This document shows, in pieces, positions 11,683 through 19,983 of a stretch of 64,000 bases of DNA. The translations under genes and the position numbers were made by a program. Source of the DNA: Sulfobacillus thermotolerans (GTDB lineage: Bacteria; Bacillota; Sulfobacillia; Sulfobacillales; Sulfobacillaceae). Under the pieces are notes generated by a model, which was given only the letters and a program-made list of their open reading frames with translations, did not search any database and was not told where the DNA came from. How positions within the stretch are numbered: position 1 is the first letter of the stretch; every line of letters starts with the position of its first letter. Location of the stretch: the NCBI GenBank assembly GCA_002951815.1, contig CP019454.1:62001-126000 (forward strand), given 5' to 3'.

Positions 11683-12321
11683 GTGTCTCATACTGACCTT
11701 GTCACGTTTTCCCACAATATGATTACGGACCATTTGGCGTTCGGGACCTCAGGAAATCTCAGTGTTCGTGAAGGCGATCTGCTATGGATTACCCCTTCAG
11801 GTGTGCCTTTTGACGAGGTCACGGTCCAAGACTTGGTTGGCATTCACGTGGACACCGGTCAGCAGATCGCAGGCAGTACGCGCCCCTCCTCAGAATTGCC
11901 GCTACACCGGGCCGTATATCAGGCGCGTGCAGACGTCCAGGCCATCGTCCATACCCATTCCGAATATGCGGCTGTGTTTGCCGCCTGTAAAGAACCTGTG
12001 TTGCCTGTCCATTATCAGCTGGCTCCTTGGGAATATGAGATTGTGTGCGCCGATTATGCGACTTATGGCACCTACGAACTGGCACAAAATGCGGTAGCTG
12101 CTTTGGGTGCGGATCACCACGTCATTTTGTTGCAAAATCATGGGCTTTTGGCCGTCGCGGGAACGTTGGCCGATGCCTATCACATAGCCCGCGACGGGGA
12201 GTGGCTAGCGAAACTGTATTACCGGGCGCGGCAATTAGGACATCCCCAGGTTCTGTCACGCGAGGAAATAGCCGCGGTGCGCGAACAATTTCTCCATTAT
12301 GGCCAAACTCCTTCAGTTTAA
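11683..12321 (+). CDS. Class II aldolase/adducin family protein (fuculose-phosphate aldolase-like)
   Basis: The 212-residue protein starts at GTG 11683 after AAAAGGGG. It has the family order: FGTSGNLSVR for phosphate binding near residue 20, HTHSEYAAV with zinc-binding histidines near 86, and LQNHGLLAVAG with another zinc ligand near 152. Such zinc enzymes cleave or epimerise sugar phosphates such as L-fuculose-1-phosphate or L-ribulose-5-phosphate, or dehydrate methylthioribulose phosphate. The substrate cannot be read from sequence, and there are no pathway neighbours. It has its own promoter. Confidence 0.82.
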   Translation: MSHTDLVTFSHNMITDHLAFGTSGNLSVREGDLLWITPSGVPFDEVTVQDLVGIHVDTGQQIAGSTRPSSELPLHRAVYQARADVQAIVHTHSEYAAVFAACKEPVLPVHYQLAPWEYEIVCADYATYGTYELAQNAVAALGADHHVILLQNHGLLAVAGTLADAYHIARDGEWLAKLYYRARQLGHPQVLSREEIAAVREQFLHYGQTPSV

Positions 12322-12749
12322 GCAAACGGCAGGCGATGGCGCAGCCGTGCGCCAAACGCCATAGCGCCTCCCAAAGCACTATAGACCAACGCACTCCATG
12401 CAATCATCGCGTAAGGCCACCATGGCGAGAGCATATCCCAGCGGTACATTTGCGCGCCCAACACGCCATACATTTGAAAGGCGGCGGGCAAGGATGCCGA
12501 CCAACTGATGTGTAACAGCAATTGGGTCACGACAGATCCCGTGGCGCCGGCAAACCCTCCCACCCATATCGCATCGGAGGCCAAGGCGCCAGGATGGCGA
12601 GCTATAACGTACAACAAGCGCATCACTAGTAATGCGGCAAATACATGAAGAATCCACACGAGAGCCGGATCAATGCCCAGCGCCCAAAATACCGTAGGTA
12701 AGGAGAGCATCAGGCCCCCTATCAGTGTCAGAATGCTAAGCGGCCGCAT
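12318..12749 (-). CDS. Small polytopic membrane protein of unknown function
   Basis: The likely start is the ATG at 12749, preceded on this strand by GGGAGG; the frame is open further (to 13199) but that part is antisense to the next gene. The 143 residues form four hydrophobic segments with Trp-rich loops, and the C terminus is Arg-rich. No family is recognised. Its 3' end overlaps the convergent aldolase gene by four bases. Confidence 0.6.
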   Translation of the reverse strand: MRPLSILTLIGGLMLSLPTVFWALGIDPALVWILHVFAALLVMRLLYVIARHPGALASDAIWVGGFAGATGSVVTQLLLHISWSASLPAAFQMYGVLGAQMYRWDMLSPWWPYAMIAWSALVYSALGGAMAFGARLRHRLPFA

Positions 12750-12861
12750 GGATTGGCCTCCCTCGAACGAATTCAGACACCTTAGTGTATGCCAAAGTGG
12801 TGGGCGTATGCCTGGCATGAACAAGCTAGGGCGGACATACAGTGTGGTGAGGAGGATCGCC

Positions 12862-13257
12862 ATGCTGAGAAAAGTCACCGTGACACTTTCGTCAGTGCTC
12901 ATGATTGTCGGATTGGTCGTTCTGACATGGGGATTTCGAGACTTACCCCTCGATGAACGTCCTGAATGGATGTCGTGGCAAATGGTTCTGTGGCCCATCA
13001 TCGTCTTGGGCTTAGCCGATGTCACGCGATTCTTGAGATATTTTCGCCATGGATTGACCGTGCGCGCCGACCGGTTTCGGTTGGCGGTGCATGGGCTGCC
13101 CGCTTTCGTGATTGCTGTCGTTCCCGCTGGCACTTTCACAGATTGGCTGGGTCCAAGGAGTATGTGGGCGTTGCTGGATTTCCCCACAGCTAAAGTCATG
13201 GCCGCTTTGTGGCTGGCCTTTACCCTGTGGTCGGCGTGGGAGGTGCAGGCCCCATGA
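12862..13257 (+). CDS. Small membrane protein of unknown function
   Basis: The 131-residue protein starts at ATG 12862 behind GAGGAGG. It has four hydrophobic helices and a central basic loop (RFLRYFRHGLTVRADRFR). No family is recognised. Its stop overlaps the ATG of the L,D-transpeptidase gene, so both are probably translated together and it may act in the same envelope process. Confidence 0.6.
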   Translation: MLRKVTVTLSSVLMIVGLVVLTWGFRDLPLDERPEWMSWQMVLWPIIVLGLADVTRFLRYFRHGLTVRADRFRLAVHGLPAFVIAVVPAGTFTDWLGPRSMWALLDFPTAKVMAALWLAFTLWSAWEVQAP

Positions 13258-13973
13258 TGCAGCGAGTGGGCCGGAAATGGGCGTGGATTCTTGTCGCCGT
13301 CGGGGCCGCGTTAGTGGCGGGATACAGTACATTGGTATGGAGTATGCGCACGGTACAGGCAACCGTCCCCACGCGTATTGTCATTAATGTGGTGCAGCAT
13401 AAACTTTATCTATACAGAAATCATAAGCTCTTCCATACGTATCCCGTCGCCGTAGGCAAACCGGAAACACCGAGTCCCCGGGGAGAATTTGTGGTGACCC
13501 AAAAAGCTATTTGGGGGGATGGGTTTGGCACGCGCTGGATTCGCTTCTCGGCACCTTGGGGTATTTATGGCATTCATGGCACAAATAAGCCGTGGTCGGT
13601 GGGCACGGTGGCGTCTCACGGCTGTTTTCGGATGTACAATCACGATGTCGAACAAGTGTACGCCTTGGTGTCAATTGGCACCCCTGTGATTGTTGAGGGC
13701 ATTACTCCCTATGTGAAAATCCGGCGCCCCATAAATCCCGGACAAATTGGGCAAGATGTAGTAGAATTGCAACGGCTCTTGCGCCTTGCGCGGGTCTATT
13801 CTGGACCCTTGGGCGGCGTCTATACGCCAGAGGTGAAAAAAAGTGTGGAAACCTTTCAGACGATGGTGCATTTACCGGTCACAGGGGTTGCCACGCTTGA
13901 GACGACGGCGAAATTATTAGAGTATACGCATCAAACAGGGGCTAAGCCAGGCTACCTGGTACGACCGAGTTGA
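13254..13973 (+). CDS. L,D-transpeptidase with C-terminal peptidoglycan-binding domain
   Basis: The 239-residue protein has an N-terminal membrane anchor (residues 9-28), then a YkuD domain starting RIVINVVQHKLYLY. The domain holds the catalytic signature IHGT...SHGCFRM, with the nucleophile Cys near residue 124. The C-terminal third is a peptidoglycan-binding repeat (GQIGQDVVELQRLLRLARVY ... TPEVKKSVETFQ). It would form 3-3 peptidoglycan cross-links or attach proteins to the wall. It is coupled to the preceding membrane-protein gene. The promoter of the tRNA-Thr gene directly follows. Confidence 0.92.
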   Translation: MMQRVGRKWAWILVAVGAALVAGYSTLVWSMRTVQATVPTRIVINVVQHKLYLYRNHKLFHTYPVAVGKPETPSPRGEFVVTQKAIWGDGFGTRWIRFSAPWGIYGIHGTNKPWSVGTVASHGCFRMYNHDVEQVYALVSIGTPVIVEGITPYVKIRRPINPGQIGQDVVELQRLLRLARVYSGPLGGVYTPEVKKSVETFQTMVHLPVTGVATLETTAKLLEYTHQTGAKPGYLVRPS

Positions 13974-13976
13974 TAG

Positions 13977-14005
13977 TTGAAATTTAGAGCGAAACGGTGT
14001 ATAGT
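13977..14005 (+). promoter_or_regulatory. Promoter of tRNA-Thr
   Basis: TTGAAA (13977-13982) and TATAGT (14000-14005) are separated by 17 bases and placed 13 bases before the mature tRNA. Confidence 0.7.
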
Positions 14006-14018
14006 AGCCAATGGAACT

Positions 14019-14094
<76 letters not shown>

Positions 14095-14125
14095 TTGTAT
14101 TTTGCGCAGCATGGAGCAAATGAAA

Positions 14126-15238
14126 ATGGACATATTGATTGCCCCTACACGATTTCTTCCCAATGTTGGATCACAAGCCGTCGCAGACGCTTTGGAACGC
14201 GGCGTTAAACGCTGTCCTGATATTTCCCACGTAATATTACGACCAGTACCTGAAGGCGGACGCGGTACGATGGATACCGTGGTTCGTGCACTTTTTGGGC
14301 GTGTGCGCCGCAGCCACACGGTGAATGCCATGGGTCGTCCGGTCGATGCCCGCTGGGCTATGTTTCCGGACGGTACGGCTTGGGTGGATGCCGCTGAGAT
14401 CTTAGGAGGCAACGAAGTCACCGATGTGAGCCGAGCTAGCTCGTGGGGATTAGGCCAATTGATTGCCGAAATCGCGCGCTGGAAGCCTTCCCGTCTCGTG
14501 ATTGCACTCGGCGATGTGATGACCCATGATGGCGGTTTAGGCCTTTTAGACTTCTTTGGTGTCCATGGTTACGATGTCCACGGTCGGCCGCTTGTGAACG
14601 GAGTGCGCGCCGTGGAACTGCTGGACCATGTGGGCGGGATCGCCACCGTTCCCGACATTCCGATGATCGTACTCTATCCCCATGGGTGGCACATGACTGG
14701 CAATACCGGCACGACCTGGCAGCAGGGGTTATCCAAAGGCATCGCGCCCTTTCAATTGACAAGCCTTGAGAACCATATGCAGCACGTTTCCCAGCAGCTA
14801 GAACAGTTTTGGGGACGAGCGTTGTCTTCTCTAGAAGGTAGCGGAGAAGGAGGCGGGCTGGGTATGGCGCTAATGGGACTGGGAGCCGAAGCCCTGCCTG
14901 CAACCGAATACCTGTTAGACATTTTGCAGATGGAATCCTTCTGGCGCGATGTCGATTGGGTGCTGACGGCACAGCCCACACTCGAAGCAACGCAACCTTT
15001 TAGTCTCGCTCCTGCATTGGCCCGGCGTTTGAGGGCAACAAAGATCCCCCTAATTGCGATTACGGAGCGCGTAGGCCAACACTATGAACAATTTTACGAC
15101 ATAGGCCTAAGCGGTATTTACCCCTTAACAGATAAGCCGCGTAGTGCCAAAGAGACAGAGCGCAGTCGGATTCATCTGCTCGAACAGGCGGCTTTTCGTG
15201 TGGCTATGTGGATGCGCGCCCTCCCTAATCACATGTGA
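14126..15238 (+). CDS. Glycerate kinase (GlxK/GarK type)
   Basis: ATG 14126 is chosen because GGAG lies nine bases upstream; earlier in-frame ATGs (14111, 14120) are too near the tRNA or the ribosome site. The ~370-residue protein starts MDILIAPTRFLPNVGSQAVA, matching the family start IAPDSFKGSLSA, and has PVPEGGRGTMD for the PVADGGEGT motif. A Gly/Asp-rich active-site block is seen later (ALGDVMTHDGGLGLLDFFG). These enzymes phosphorylate D-glycerate. The start motif is less conserved than usual, so substrate specificity may differ. Confidence 0.78.
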   Translation: MDILIAPTRFLPNVGSQAVADALERGVKRCPDISHVILRPVPEGGRGTMDTVVRALFGRVRRSHTVNAMGRPVDARWAMFPDGTAWVDAAEILGGNEVTDVSRASSWGLGQLIAEIARWKPSRLVIALGDVMTHDGGLGLLDFFGVHGYDVHGRPLVNGVRAVELLDHVGGIATVPDIPMIVLYPHGWHMTGNTGTTWQQGLSKGIAPFQLTSLENHMQHVSQQLEQFWGRALSSLEGSGEGGGLGMALMGLGAEALPATEYLLDILQMESFWRDVDWVLTAQPTLEATQPFSLAPALARRLRATKIPLIAITERVGQHYEQFYDIGLSGIYPLTDKPRSAKETERSRIHLLEQAAFRVAMWMRALPNHM

Positions 15239-15248
15239 CCGCACGCTG

Positions 15249-16214
15249 TTAGGGTGTAAGACGCACGTAGCGCGTCACGGAATCCGTGGTGATGCATGTG
15301 ACTTGGCCGCGCAGGCGCAGATATTCCAAATGGGCCAGCGTCTCACTCAAGGCAAAACGCCATTGCGAGGGTGTCAGGGGTCGGCGAAACAGAGACTGCG
15401 CAACTTCGTAAGCGGTGTGGGGTTGGCTAATGCGGGTTAGCACCTGCTGAGCTCGCTCATGGTGATGCGCGACAATTTCATCAATCCGGTCTGACAAGGC
15501 AACAATGAGGGCTTCGTGGGCGGGTAAGGCCAGCTTAACGGGTAGGGTTTGTAAGGTTTTAAGCGAGGTCAAATAGGACGCTAGGGGATCGGGATCCGCG
15601 TCAGGCCAGAAGCTAATGTTGGGCGTGATGCGGTCAAGGACTTGATCGCCCGTAAACAGCAACTCGCGACTGGGCCAATATAAAACCAACTGATGATCGG
15701 TGTGCCCCTTTTGTTCTATCACCTGCAAGTCGCCAAGATAGGTATTGGCATGTAGGCCTTGAATAACCGCCGGCAGTTTGACGCCCTGGGCCCAAGTGCG
15801 TTCCTCATCCAGGACGTGAACATCTGTGGCGGGCAACCCATGCTGCGTAAAGAAAGAGGAAAACGACAAATGCTCGGTAAACACCTGATAGGCGGTGTCT
15901 TTTTCTTCCTCTAACATCATGACCGGGCACTCCCATAAGGCTTGGGCAAAGCTTGACAAGCCAATATGGTCGGGGTGAAAGTGAGTGATGACAATACCCC
16001 AGACCCGGCCGGGTCTTAGTCCCAGGGTTTCGGACGCACGCTGCCACACATCACGCGCTTCGGGAGTGTCCATGCCCAGATCTACCACCAACACTCCTTG
16101 GGGCAAGGTGATGACATAACTGTAGACGAACCGTAAGGGCAACGGGACCGGAATCGCCACGCGAAAAATGCCTTCTTCTGGTTCCGTAATCATAGGGGGG
16201 AGGGTGCTACCCAT
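15249..16214 (-). CDS. Metallo-beta-lactamase-fold hydrolase
   Basis: The 321-residue protein starts at ATG 16214, preceded by GGAGATG. The metal-binding motif THFHPDHIGL is near residue 80, a further His ligand lies in the GHTDHQLVLYW segment, and the domain closes with FTGDQVL and PAHEAL. The C-terminal ~90 residues resemble the winged-helix tail of LACTB2-like hydrolases (HERAQQVLTRISQPHTAYEV). The family cleaves thioesters, nucleic acids or lactones; no substrate is inferred. It is convergent with the glycerate kinase gene. Confidence 0.85.
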   Translation of the reverse strand: MGSTLPPMITEPEEGIFRVAIPVPLPLRFVYSYVITLPQGVLVVDLGMDTPEARDVWQRASETLGLRPGRVWGIVITHFHPDHIGLSSFAQALWECPVMMLEEEKDTAYQVFTEHLSFSSFFTQHGLPATDVHVLDEERTWAQGVKLPAVIQGLHANTYLGDLQVIEQKGHTDHQLVLYWPSRELLFTGDQVLDRITPNISFWPDADPDPLASYLTSLKTLQTLPVKLALPAHEALIVALSDRIDEIVAHHHERAQQVLTRISQPHTAYEVAQSLFRRPLTPSQWRFALSETLAHLEYLRLRGQVTCITTDSVTRYVRLTP

Positions 16215-16338
16215 GCCATCATCTCCTTCACAAACATTAGTAACACCCTATATGAAAATGTTGATCTTGGCAAGTAATTGACTCCTTGTACTAAGGCGGT
16301 GGGACCTGTCATATCTTCTCGCGATAGGAGGAATTCCC

Positions 16339-17025
16339 ATGCCGCGTTTAAGAGAGTGGAAGCCTTTTCTCATTGGATTTATAGGCGTTGTGGTGGGGGC
16401 TCTCTTGGTTTTTATGACCGTCGCTAGGGCACCCCAAACCTTGAATTGGCCGGTCACCCAGATTGTCAAAAAGGTTGATCCATCCGTAGTGATTGTGCTG
16501 AATAGTCAGCAGCAGGGACAGCAGTTAAAAGTCCGCGGGATTGGTTCGGGGGTCGTGTTAAACCGAGCGGGCGATATTGTGACCAACGACCATGTTGTAG
16601 CGGGCGCAACGCGGTTGGTTGTGGTGTTATCAAATGGTCACCGCTACCGGGCGACCCTCGTGGGTACTGACGCCCTCACCGACCTCGCCGTCATTCACAT
16701 TCATGCCAAGCATTTGCAGCCTATTGCATTTGCCTCATCGAAGACCATTGAACCAGGTGAACTGGTGGTGGCGATTGGCAATGCCCTAGGGCTCTCCCAC
16801 ACGGTGACCACAGGGATTATTTCCGCTAAAGACCGGGTGATGTTTCATGACGGATGGGAATATCATCTCATTCAAACCGATGCGGCCATTAATCCCGGCA
16901 ACAGCGGGGGGGCGTTGGTCAATGCCCGGGGTGAACTCATTGGCCTCAATTCCAGTAAGATTGCACAAGCTGGCGTGGAAGGGATTGGATTAGCGATTCC
17001 ATACCTAGTGATTATTGCGGCATAA
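16339..17025 (+). CDS. HtrA/DegP-type serine protease lacking the PDZ domain
   Basis: The 228-residue protein has an N-terminal membrane anchor (residues 10-30) and a complete trypsin-like domain. The catalytic triad is visible: His in TNDHVVAG (~83), Asp in LTDLAVIHI (~114) and Ser in GNSGGAL (~190). The protein stops just after GIGLAIP, where normal HtrA proteins continue into a helix and one or two PDZ domains. It is either a minimal protease or truncated by the insertion of the foreign element that begins here. A strong terminator follows, which favours a stable gene. Confidence 0.85.
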   Translation: MPRLREWKPFLIGFIGVVVGALLVFMTVARAPQTLNWPVTQIVKKVDPSVVIVLNSQQQGQQLKVRGIGSGVVLNRAGDIVTNDHVVAGATRLVVVLSNGHRYRATLVGTDALTDLAVIHIHAKHLQPIAFASSKTIEPGELVVAIGNALGLSHTVTTGIISAKDRVMFHDGWEYHLIQTDAAINPGNSGGALVNARGELIGLNSSKIAQAGVEGIGLAIPYLVIIAA

Positions 17026-17046
17026 GCGTTTCGCAGTTTGCCGTTC

Positions 17047-17077
17047 AGCGGCGCTCCTATCGATTAGGGGCGCCGCT
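17047..17077 (+). terminator. Strong hairpin after the HtrA-like gene
   Basis: AGCGGCGC (17047-17054) pairs with GCGCCGCT (17070-17077), extended by inner C-G pairs around a TATCGATTA loop. The T tract is weak (ACTCTT), so termination efficiency is uncertain. Confidence 0.6.
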
Positions 17078-17287
17078 ACTCTTAGTGCTATAACCTCATC
17101 CCTATTTGGACAACAATTTGGTAATAGTATAAATAACCTTTTAGAAATACCGAGACTTCACCTAAGACGATTGCAAAGAGTGTGGGCTAAGAAGCCCCTA
17201 CTATGCATTGTCTGTTATTGTCGATTTGGGCAGAACGATTCTTGAGGCAGGTTAAAGGAAAATCGATCCCCTCGCGGAATATACACA

Positions 17288-17305
17288 TTGAGACCATGGT
17301 CTCAA
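17288..17305. promoter_or_regulatory. Perfect 18-bp palindrome in the left intergenic region
   Basis: TTGAGACCATGGTCTCAA is a perfect palindrome, the size of an operator for a dimeric regulator. It lies in the 508-base gap 17026-17533, which otherwise holds the hairpin at 17047-17077 and a weak promoter-like pair (TTGGAC 17106, TATAAA 17128). Reading frames in the gap show no protein-like sequence. Confidence 0.45.
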
Positions 17306-17533
17306 CTCCGAGGGCCGCGGGTAGGGGTGTCTCGCGAAGGACCCGGAACGACCTTTTCAGGGCTACCAAGGGGATTCAGGGTGATCTCAGTTGCGACCGT
17401 TGGACTGCTAGCGCTTGTTCCAATCGAAAACACAGGTGGCACTCCCGCCCGGCAAAATGCTTACGTAGCTTCATCGCATTTAAAACTGGGATTCAGCACG
17501 TAGAGACTCGTGCGGCGAAAGGATGTGTGATAT

Positions 17534-18112
17534 ATGCAAAGAAAAAAGATTCTCTTGATTGTTACCAGTTCCCTATTCTCGCTGTCGGTATCGGGAAGTG
17601 CACTCGGGGCGTCACTTCCCGCGGGACCTTCTGCTACCCAACCTGCTGTTGTCCGTACCGGACCTGGTGGATATTCGTATCCACCGACTTCAATATTTTA
17701 TGTGTATCAAAACTATCAAGGTAGTAATGGCGTTGACGTTCCCTATCGCCAAGGGCAAGCGCAATCTGGTTCGGGAGTTGGTGCGTTTGGGTTATTGCAC
17801 GTCTTGGATAAGCACGGTACTGCGACCAGCATCGTGGCAAGGACGGTGGAATACGGGGAGGCCGAACCCTTTTATAATAATGTGAATTACAAAGCATGGT
17901 ACTACAATCCGAATCTGCCGATTGGCGATCCGGATCGCGATGTTACTGTCGTGGTGGGAGTGAACCCATCCACTAAGGCGGGCAGCACATCTCTTCTAGA
18001 CGGGCTCCCTCAAGGGATTTTAACAGCCTATGCCGTAAATTGGCCCGGGCAAGTACCAGGCTGGCTTGCTTATCCCAATATTTACAACTGTGTTTGGGGT
18101 GGCCCAGGATAA
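17534..18112 (+). CDS. Exported protein of unknown function
   Basis: The 192-residue protein has a classic signal peptide: basic QRKK, a hydrophobic core to about residue 24 and an AxA-like site near ALGA-SLPAG. The mature part is rich in Tyr, Gly, Pro and Asn (YVYQNYQGSNG, NVNYKAWYYNPN), with one Cys near the end, like an adhesive or surface-associated protein. No family is recognised. GCGAAAGGATG lies just upstream of the start. It is the first gene of the foreign region. Confidence 0.6.
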   Translation: MQRKKILLIVTSSLFSLSVSGSALGASLPAGPSATQPAVVRTGPGGYSYPPTSIFYVYQNYQGSNGVDVPYRQGQAQSGSGVGAFGLLHVLDKHGTATSIVARTVEYGEAEPFYNNVNYKAWYYNPNLPIGDPDRDVTVVVGVNPSTKAGSTSLLDGLPQGILTAYAVNWPGQVPGWLAYPNIYNCVWGGPG

Positions 18113-18156
18113 TGCTGGCACGAGGAACGCCAATGATGGAGACAGGAGGGTAGACG

Positions 18157-18906
18157 ATGGCGACGGTGTCTCATGCTGTGGTTCAATTACGTAATCGGGT
18201 CTGCCCGTTTCTGCAGCCCTCTTCGTGGGTCTTGTCCCGATCACCATATGTGTGTGAAGCCATTCAGGCAACCCCCGCGCCGATGAATGGCCTACGCGTC
18301 CAGTTTGCGCACGACATACTCCCCGCCAGTCATCGCCTCATCTTCTTCATTCCTGCCACGATGGTGACAACACATCCTGACGACGACTTCGACGACTGGG
18401 TTCAGATCATGCGCTCCGAACTGGATTCCAGTCACCATCAATCCCAATGGCTCTACGATCCCGGCACGGATGGCATGTGGGTGAATATCGCAGGCTTCCT
18501 TCACGAAAGACCCAGGCGACAGGTCCGGCCTCTTGTCGCGGGACAGGGAGGTCAGACGGTTACCTTGGCCGACCCCATTCTGGCGTCCGCCTGTGCCGAA
18601 CTGCGCCAGGCCTTGACGGCAGGATGGGGCACCGCGAGGTCCCGGAACATGGAAGACTCCTCGATCCTCTTAGAGGATGTGACTGTGACGACAACGCCAA
18701 AAGAGGGTGTCGTGGTCACGTTATGGTACGCGAATATACCGGGGACGCATTGGTTGCGGATTATCGTGCCTAAAGAGATCATCATGGTTTCGGAACTTTG
18801 GGATCAATTTCCCCTGCAACTCGATGAAGATGTGCGGACGTATGGGCACCGGGACCGATGGCAGTTTGATCCCGACACCGGAGGTATGCAATTCATATGG
18901 ACCTAA
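18157..18906 (+). CDS. Protein of unknown function
   Basis: The 249-residue protein is preceded by ACAGGAGGG. It is soluble-looking, with acidic stretches (HPDDDFDDWVQIM), several Trp residues and two similar closing motifs, QWLYDPGTDGMW and RWQFDPDTGGMQFIW, which suggest a duplicated segment of about 125 residues. Its last ten bases overlap the next gene. No family is recognised; the neighbours are exported proteins. Confidence 0.5.
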   Translation: MATVSHAVVQLRNRVCPFLQPSSWVLSRSPYVCEAIQATPAPMNGLRVQFAHDILPASHRLIFFIPATMVTTHPDDDFDDWVQIMRSELDSSHHQSQWLYDPGTDGMWVNIAGFLHERPRRQVRPLVAGQGGQTVTLADPILASACAELRQALTAGWGTARSRNMEDSSILLEDVTVTTTPKEGVVVTLWYANIPGTHWLRIIVPKEIIMVSELWDQFPLQLDEDVRTYGHRDRWQFDPDTGGMQFIWT

Positions 18907-19529
18907 CCCGCACGCTGCGCACCTTAATCACAGGAGCTACGCTTCTAGGACTACTAGCTGGGTGTGGGAGGTCCGCTACTTTCTCTTACCACAGTCATTA
19001 TACAGTTCGGACCGAACCCGTACCTCGCTCATTTCAACATGGCCTACCCGACCCAATTTGGTTTCCCGAAAATTCCCGTCAACTTAATCCCGCGCCGACG
19101 ACACGGTATCGTCCGTCGCTTGTCGGTGTGCGCGTGCCCCACGGAAACCCTACGCGAGCGATTCTAAAGACAGTCAATGCGCTGGCCCATGCCAATACTC
19201 TTGTGCAAGCTGAAGACCAAGTCGTGAGTGCTGACCGATCATGGGTACATCAAGAATGGGATCGCGGCATCTGGCGACCATCCGCACCTCAGTACCCGGC
19301 TGTACATCTTTGGGAAATCAAAAGCATGCCCGCGTCCGCTGCGCCATTTTCTTGGGTCGTTCGTGACCGATTTGGCACGCGCGTGTGGCGCGATTCTTGG
19401 GTCATTGCGGGCGGCATGCCGGGAACCACCTATGCCCATTCATTACAGCTCTATGGGCCACGGTCCATCAGTTGGGACTATTTTCTCAACGTGGATGGTC
19501 ATTGGCTACTCTATCAAATTTGTAATTGA
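18897..19529 (+). CDS. Putative lipoprotein of unknown function
   Basis: The 210-residue protein has a type II signal peptide ending in the lipobox LLAGC (Cys near residue 23), predicting lipid anchoring outside the membrane. The mature part is Trp/Tyr-rich with no recognised motif. It overlaps the upstream gene, so both are probably one operon. Confidence 0.55.
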   Translation: MDLTRTLRTLITGATLLGLLAGCGRSATFSYHSHYTVRTEPVPRSFQHGLPDPIWFPENSRQLNPAPTTRYRPSLVGVRVPHGNPTRAILKTVNALAHANTLVQAEDQVVSADRSWVHQEWDRGIWRPSAPQYPAVHLWEIKSMPASAAPFSWVVRDRFGTRVWRDSWVIAGGMPGTTYAHSLQLYGPRSISWDYFLNVDGHWLLYQICN

Positions 19530-19568
19530 CCTCCGCATATTGCAGAACATAGAAGGGAGTGCTTCCAC

Positions 19569-19778
19569 ATGTCAGACAAATCTATTCGTCCCGTGAGCGT
19601 TGAAATTGAACGGTCCTTTAATCCAGTGACCAAAGTCTGGCAACATCAGGTAGCTATCAAACTCGACGCGGGAGCGTTGGCTAACGGTGTGTTGTCGCAG
19701 ATGTCGGATAGGGAGTGGAAAAATCTTTGCCTCTCCGCTGTAGAAAAGGCAATTCAGGGACCTCCACTTAGAGGTTAA
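19569..19778 (+). CDS. Short paralogue of the replication initiator N terminus
   Basis: The 69-residue protein follows GAAGGGAG. It aligns along its length with residues ~8-65 of the initiator at 19984-21180: both have VxI, a W.HQ pair, KL, AL..G, SDR[ED]WK.LC and a final QG. It ends just where the initiator enters its helix-turn-helix. It could be a degenerate copy or a small regulator that pairs with the initiator. A terminator follows. Confidence 0.6.
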   Translation: MSDKSIRPVSVEIERSFNPVTKVWQHQVAIKLDAGALANGVLSQMSDREWKNLCLSAVEKAIQGPPLRG

Positions 19779-19810
19779 TATCGGTCAACTGTGAAATAGG
19801 GAATAAGCAC

Positions 19811-19842
19811 AAAGGACTATGCCGTGAAGGTATAGTCCTTTC
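19811..19842 (+). terminator. Rho-independent terminator
   Basis: AAAGGACTAT and ATAGTCCTTT form a ten-base stem around GCCGTGAAGGT, running into TTTCTTG. It isolates the initiator gene from the genes upstream. Confidence 0.75.
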
Positions 19843-19983
19843 TTGATCTTTGATGCGAAGCGCCCAACGACTTTATGCACAGGTTATCCCCAATCTTATC
19901 CGCACGCTAACGACGCATCCACGGCTAGACCCCTAGTGATCACTTCAGTACGGACTGTTCGTGAAAGGAGAGATTTTTTAACC

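Noticed and set aside
14102-14125. TTG 14102 as start of the glycerate kinase
   Set aside because: It lies only seven bases after the tRNA-Thr CCA end with no ribosome site; ATG 14126 has GGAG at a proper distance.
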